Source: CALJFL01 sp963669435
Lineage (GTDB): Bacteria > Pseudomonadota > Gammaproteobacteria > Pseudomonadales > Halieaceae
Length of the DNA: 64,000 nucleotides
Reading direction: 5' to 3'
Assembly (NCBI GenBank): GCA_963669435.1
Contig: OY770025.1
Coordinates: 3,658,001-3,722,000 of the forward strand
Part shown: positions 61,930-64,000 of the stretch, piece by piece
Position numbering within the stretch: the first letter of the stretch is position 1
How the letters are laid out: every line of letters begins with the position of its first letter
Position numbers and translations under genes: made by a program
Notes under the pieces: model-generated
Databases searched by the model: none
Told to the model about the DNA's origin: nothing
What the model saw: only the letters and a program-made list of their open reading frames with translations

Positions 61930-64000
61930 ATGACTGTGCCCGTTCAGGCCCCAGAGTTAGACCAGTACGAACTTCAGGATCGCTATACGCGCGAGCAGGG
62001 GCGGGTCTTCCTCACCGGTACCCAGGCGTTAGTGCGTTTGCCGATGGTGCAACGTGCCCTCGATGCGCAGCGCGGATTGAACACCGCCGGGTTTGTCTCC
62101 GGTTACCGGGGATCACCGCTGGGGGGTTACGACCAGGAGATGTGGCGGGCCAGAACCCAGATGGCTGAACATGGCATCGATTTCATGCCCGCTATCAACG
62201 AAGACCTGGCGGCCACCGCCGTGCTGGGTACCCAGCAGGTTGAGAGCGCAGCAGAACGCGAGGTCGATGGTGTATTTTCAATCTGGTATGGCAAAGGTCC
62301 GGGCGTCGACCGGGCGGGTGATGCGCTCAAGCACGGCAATGCCTACGGTAGCTCGCCGACCGGTGGGGTGCTGGTGATTGCCGGTGATGACCACGGCTGC
62401 GTATCCTCCAGTATGTCGCACCAGTCCGATGTCGCCTTTATGAGTTTCTTCATGCCGACGCTGAATCCTGCATCGGTCTCTGAGTACATGGAATTCGGAC
62501 TTTACGGCTTTGCCATGTCGCGCTACTCGGGTTGCTGGGTGGGATTCAAGGCGGTGTCGGAGACAGTGGAAAGTGCGGCTTCGGTTGACCTCGATGTCGC
62601 ACCGGAATATCAGGTGCCCGAAGACTACCAGGCATCTGAAGTCGGCTTACACTATCGTTGGCCAGACCTGCCCGGCCCGCAGATTGAGGCGCGCATGGTG
62701 GAAAAGCTCGATGCGGTGCGCGCCTTTGCGCGCGCAAACCCGATTGATAAGCGTATCTACAACATTAGCAATGCGCGCTTCGGCATTATCACTACCGGCA
62801 AGGGGCACCTGGATCTTATGGAAGCCTTGCGCATGCTCGGTATCGACGAGCAGCGCGCCCGGGAGATTGGCATCGATGTTTATAAAGTCGGCATGGTGTG
62901 GCCGCTGGAGACCGAGGGCGCGCGTGCTTTCCTGCGGGGCAAGGAAGAAGTATTGGTGGTTGAAGAAAAGCGCGGCATTATCGAGAGCGAGTTGAAAGAG
63001 AACCTCTACGATTACCAGAGCGACAAGCCCAGTCGCATGGTGGGCAAGTACGACGAGGAGGGCAATACCCTGATTCCCTGGTCGGGAGAACTCAGTCCTA
63101 CCCTGTTAGCTCCGATTGTTGCAGCGCGCATCACCCATGAATTTCCCGAATTGAATTTTGACGCCGAACTGGCCGAGATTGCCGCGACCCGCGTCGAAGT
63201 TCCGGTACCGACAGACGTGAAACGCACCCCTTACTTCTGTGCCGGTTGTCCTCACAATACTTCGACCAAAGTACCCGAAGGCAGCAAGGCCCTGGCGGGA
63301 ATTGGTTGTCACTTTATGGCGTCCTGGATGGATCGCGATACCGAGTCGCTGATACAGATGGGGGGTGAAGGTGTGAACTGGGTCGGTAAATCCAGATTCC
63401 TCGGCAAACCGCATATATTCCAGAACCTGGGGGAGGGCACCTACTTCCATTCGGGCTACATGGCGATTCGCCAGGCGGTGGCTGCGGATACCAACATCAC
63501 CTACAAGATACTGTTCAATGACGCGGTCGCCATGACCGGCGGGCAGCCGGTAGACGGGACCATTACCGTGGACGCCATTGCCAACCAGGTGCGGGCCGAG
63601 GGAGTCAGTCGCATCGCGATTGTCAGCGATGAGCCGGAAAAATACGGTGACCGCGGCTCGTTTCCGGGTGGCGCCAGCTTTCACCATCGCGATGAGATGG
63701 ACGCGTTGCAGCGTGAGTTGCGCGAGGTGCCGGGCGTGAGCGTATTGATCTACGACCAGGCTTGTGCCGCAGAAAAACGCCGGCGTCGCAAACGCGGCAG
63801 TTATCCTGACCCGGCCCGGCGCATGTTTATCAACGATGCGGTCTGTGAAGGATGTGGCGACTGCTCCGTGCAATCGAATTGTCTGTCGATTTATCCCGTT
63901 GATACGGCGTTGGGTCGCAAGCGCAAGATCGACCAGTCGTCCTGCAATAAGGATTACTCTTGTGTGAAAGGTTTTTGTCCCAGTTTTGTCACGGTTGAAG
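61930..64000 (+). CDS. Indolepyruvate ferredoxin oxidoreductase, fused subunits, 3' end cut
   Basis: Oxidative decarboxylation of aryl- or branched-chain 2-oxo acids to acyl-CoA with ferredoxin reduction. 690 codons are visible of a protein that normally has about 1,150. Seen: FVSGYRGSPLGGYDQEM at the start, TPP-domain motif CAGCPHNTSTKVPEGSKAL with GIGCHFM, and the start of a [4Fe-4S] segment CEGCGDCSVQSNC (Cys639 onward). ATG at 61930 follows GAGAGGTG. The alpha/TPP half is complete; the gamma half lies beyond the window. With avtA nearby it suggests keto-acid disposal under Lrp control. Confidence 0.93.
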   Translation, partial: MTVPVQAPELDQYELQDRYTREQGRVFLTGTQALVRLPMVQRALDAQRGLNTAGFVSGYRGSPLGGYDQEMWRARTQMAEHGIDFMPAINEDLAATAVLGTQQVESAAEREVDGVFSIWYGKGPGVDRAGDALKHGNAYGSSPTGGVLVIAGDDHGCVSSSMSHQSDVAFMSFFMPTLNPASVSEYMEFGLYGFAMSRYSGCWVGFKAVSETVESAASVDLDVAPEYQVPEDYQASEVGLHYRWPDLPGPQIEARMVEKLDAVRAFARANPIDKRIYNISNARFGIITTGKGHLDLMEALRMLGIDEQRAREIGIDVYKVGMVWPLETEGARAFLRGKEEVLVVEEKRGIIESELKENLYDYQSDKPSRMVGKYDEEGNTLIPWSGELSPTLLAPIVAARITHEFPELNFDAELAEIAATRVEVPVPTDVKRTPYFCAGCPHNTSTKVPEGSKALAGIGCHFMASWMDRDTESLIQMGGEGVNWVGKSRFLGKPHIFQNLGEGTYFHSGYMAIRQAVAADTNITYKILFNDAVAMTGGQPVDGTITVDAIANQVRAEGVSRIAIVSDEPEKYGDRGSFPGGASFHHRDEMDALQRELREVPGVSVLIYDQACAAEKRRRRKRGSYPDPARRMFINDAVCEGCGDCSVQSNCLSIYPVDTALGRKRKIDQSSCNKDYSCVKGFCPSFVTVE

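Noticed and set aside
1..64000. Mobile element, prophage, CRISPR or defence island
   Set aside because: No transposase, integrase, phage structural gene, direct-repeat/spacer array or known defence protein was found on either strand.

Overview
The window looks like a chromosome segment of a marine, heterotrophic gammaproteobacterium, most likely from the Cellvibrionales group (Halieaceae or Spongiibacteraceae type). This is an inference from gene content: three TonB-dependent receptors, many acyl-CoA enzymes, luciferase-like (LLM) flavin/F420-type oxidoreductases, a wax ester synthase homologue and a beta-glucan locus holding tryptophan-halogenase-like, SapC and cupin genes. No rRNA, tRNA, CRISPR array, integrase or insertion sequence was seen. 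Both edges cut a gene: an acyl-CoA dehydrogenase on the left and an indolepyruvate ferredoxin oxidoreductase on the right.

Region 1 (1-32 kb) is a catabolic island for an unidentified hydrophobic substrate. It carries an acyl-CoA dehydrogenase, two LLM oxidoreductases plus the relic of a third, three thiolase-family proteins, a Rieske oxygenase, a WS/DGAT acyltransferase, two short-chain dehydrogenases, a CaiB-type CoA transferase, a PaaK-like ligase, an acyl-CoA synthetase, a saccharopine-dehydrogenase-like reductase, a PPOX protein, a serine hydrolase, a secreted two-domain VOC protein, a DUF3604 protein, a TetR regulator and two TonB receptors. The second receptor (27962-30372) and the divergent carotenoid-oxygenase-type gene (30576-32007) both carry frameshifts. 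Several promoters share an inverted repeat CAGT-N4-ACTG, and two others share the palindrome TTGAATAAAATTCAA. I read these as operators tying the island together.

Region 2 (32-55.3 kb) is a beta-glucan (laminarin-like) utilisation locus. It has a GH3 enzyme and a GH16 enzyme, both lipoproteins by inference, a LytS/LytTR two-component pair, a CBM9-like secreted protein and a large TonB receptor. These are followed by halogenase-like, SapC, cupin and second halogenase-like genes, then GH3, an MFS sugar porter, a second GH3, glucokinase and a GPH-type symporter. The implied flow is surface cleavage by GH16 and GH3, TonB uptake, inner-membrane transport, cytoplasmic GH3 hydrolysis to glucose and phosphorylation by glucokinase. 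What the halogenase-like, SapC and cupin proteins do in such a locus is unknown, and this is the most intriguing part of the window.

Region 3 (55.3-64 kb) returns to acyl-CoA and amino-acid metabolism: a DUF2855 protein overlapping an acyl-CoA synthetase, a valine-pyruvate aminotransferase, an enoyl-CoA hydratase, a DJ-1/PfpI protein, and an Lrp/AsnC regulator divergent from indolepyruvate ferredoxin oxidoreductase. AT-rich dyads and a shared AATTAGAAT motif upstream of the aminotransferase and between Lrp and the oxidoreductase suggest a small Lrp-type regulon.
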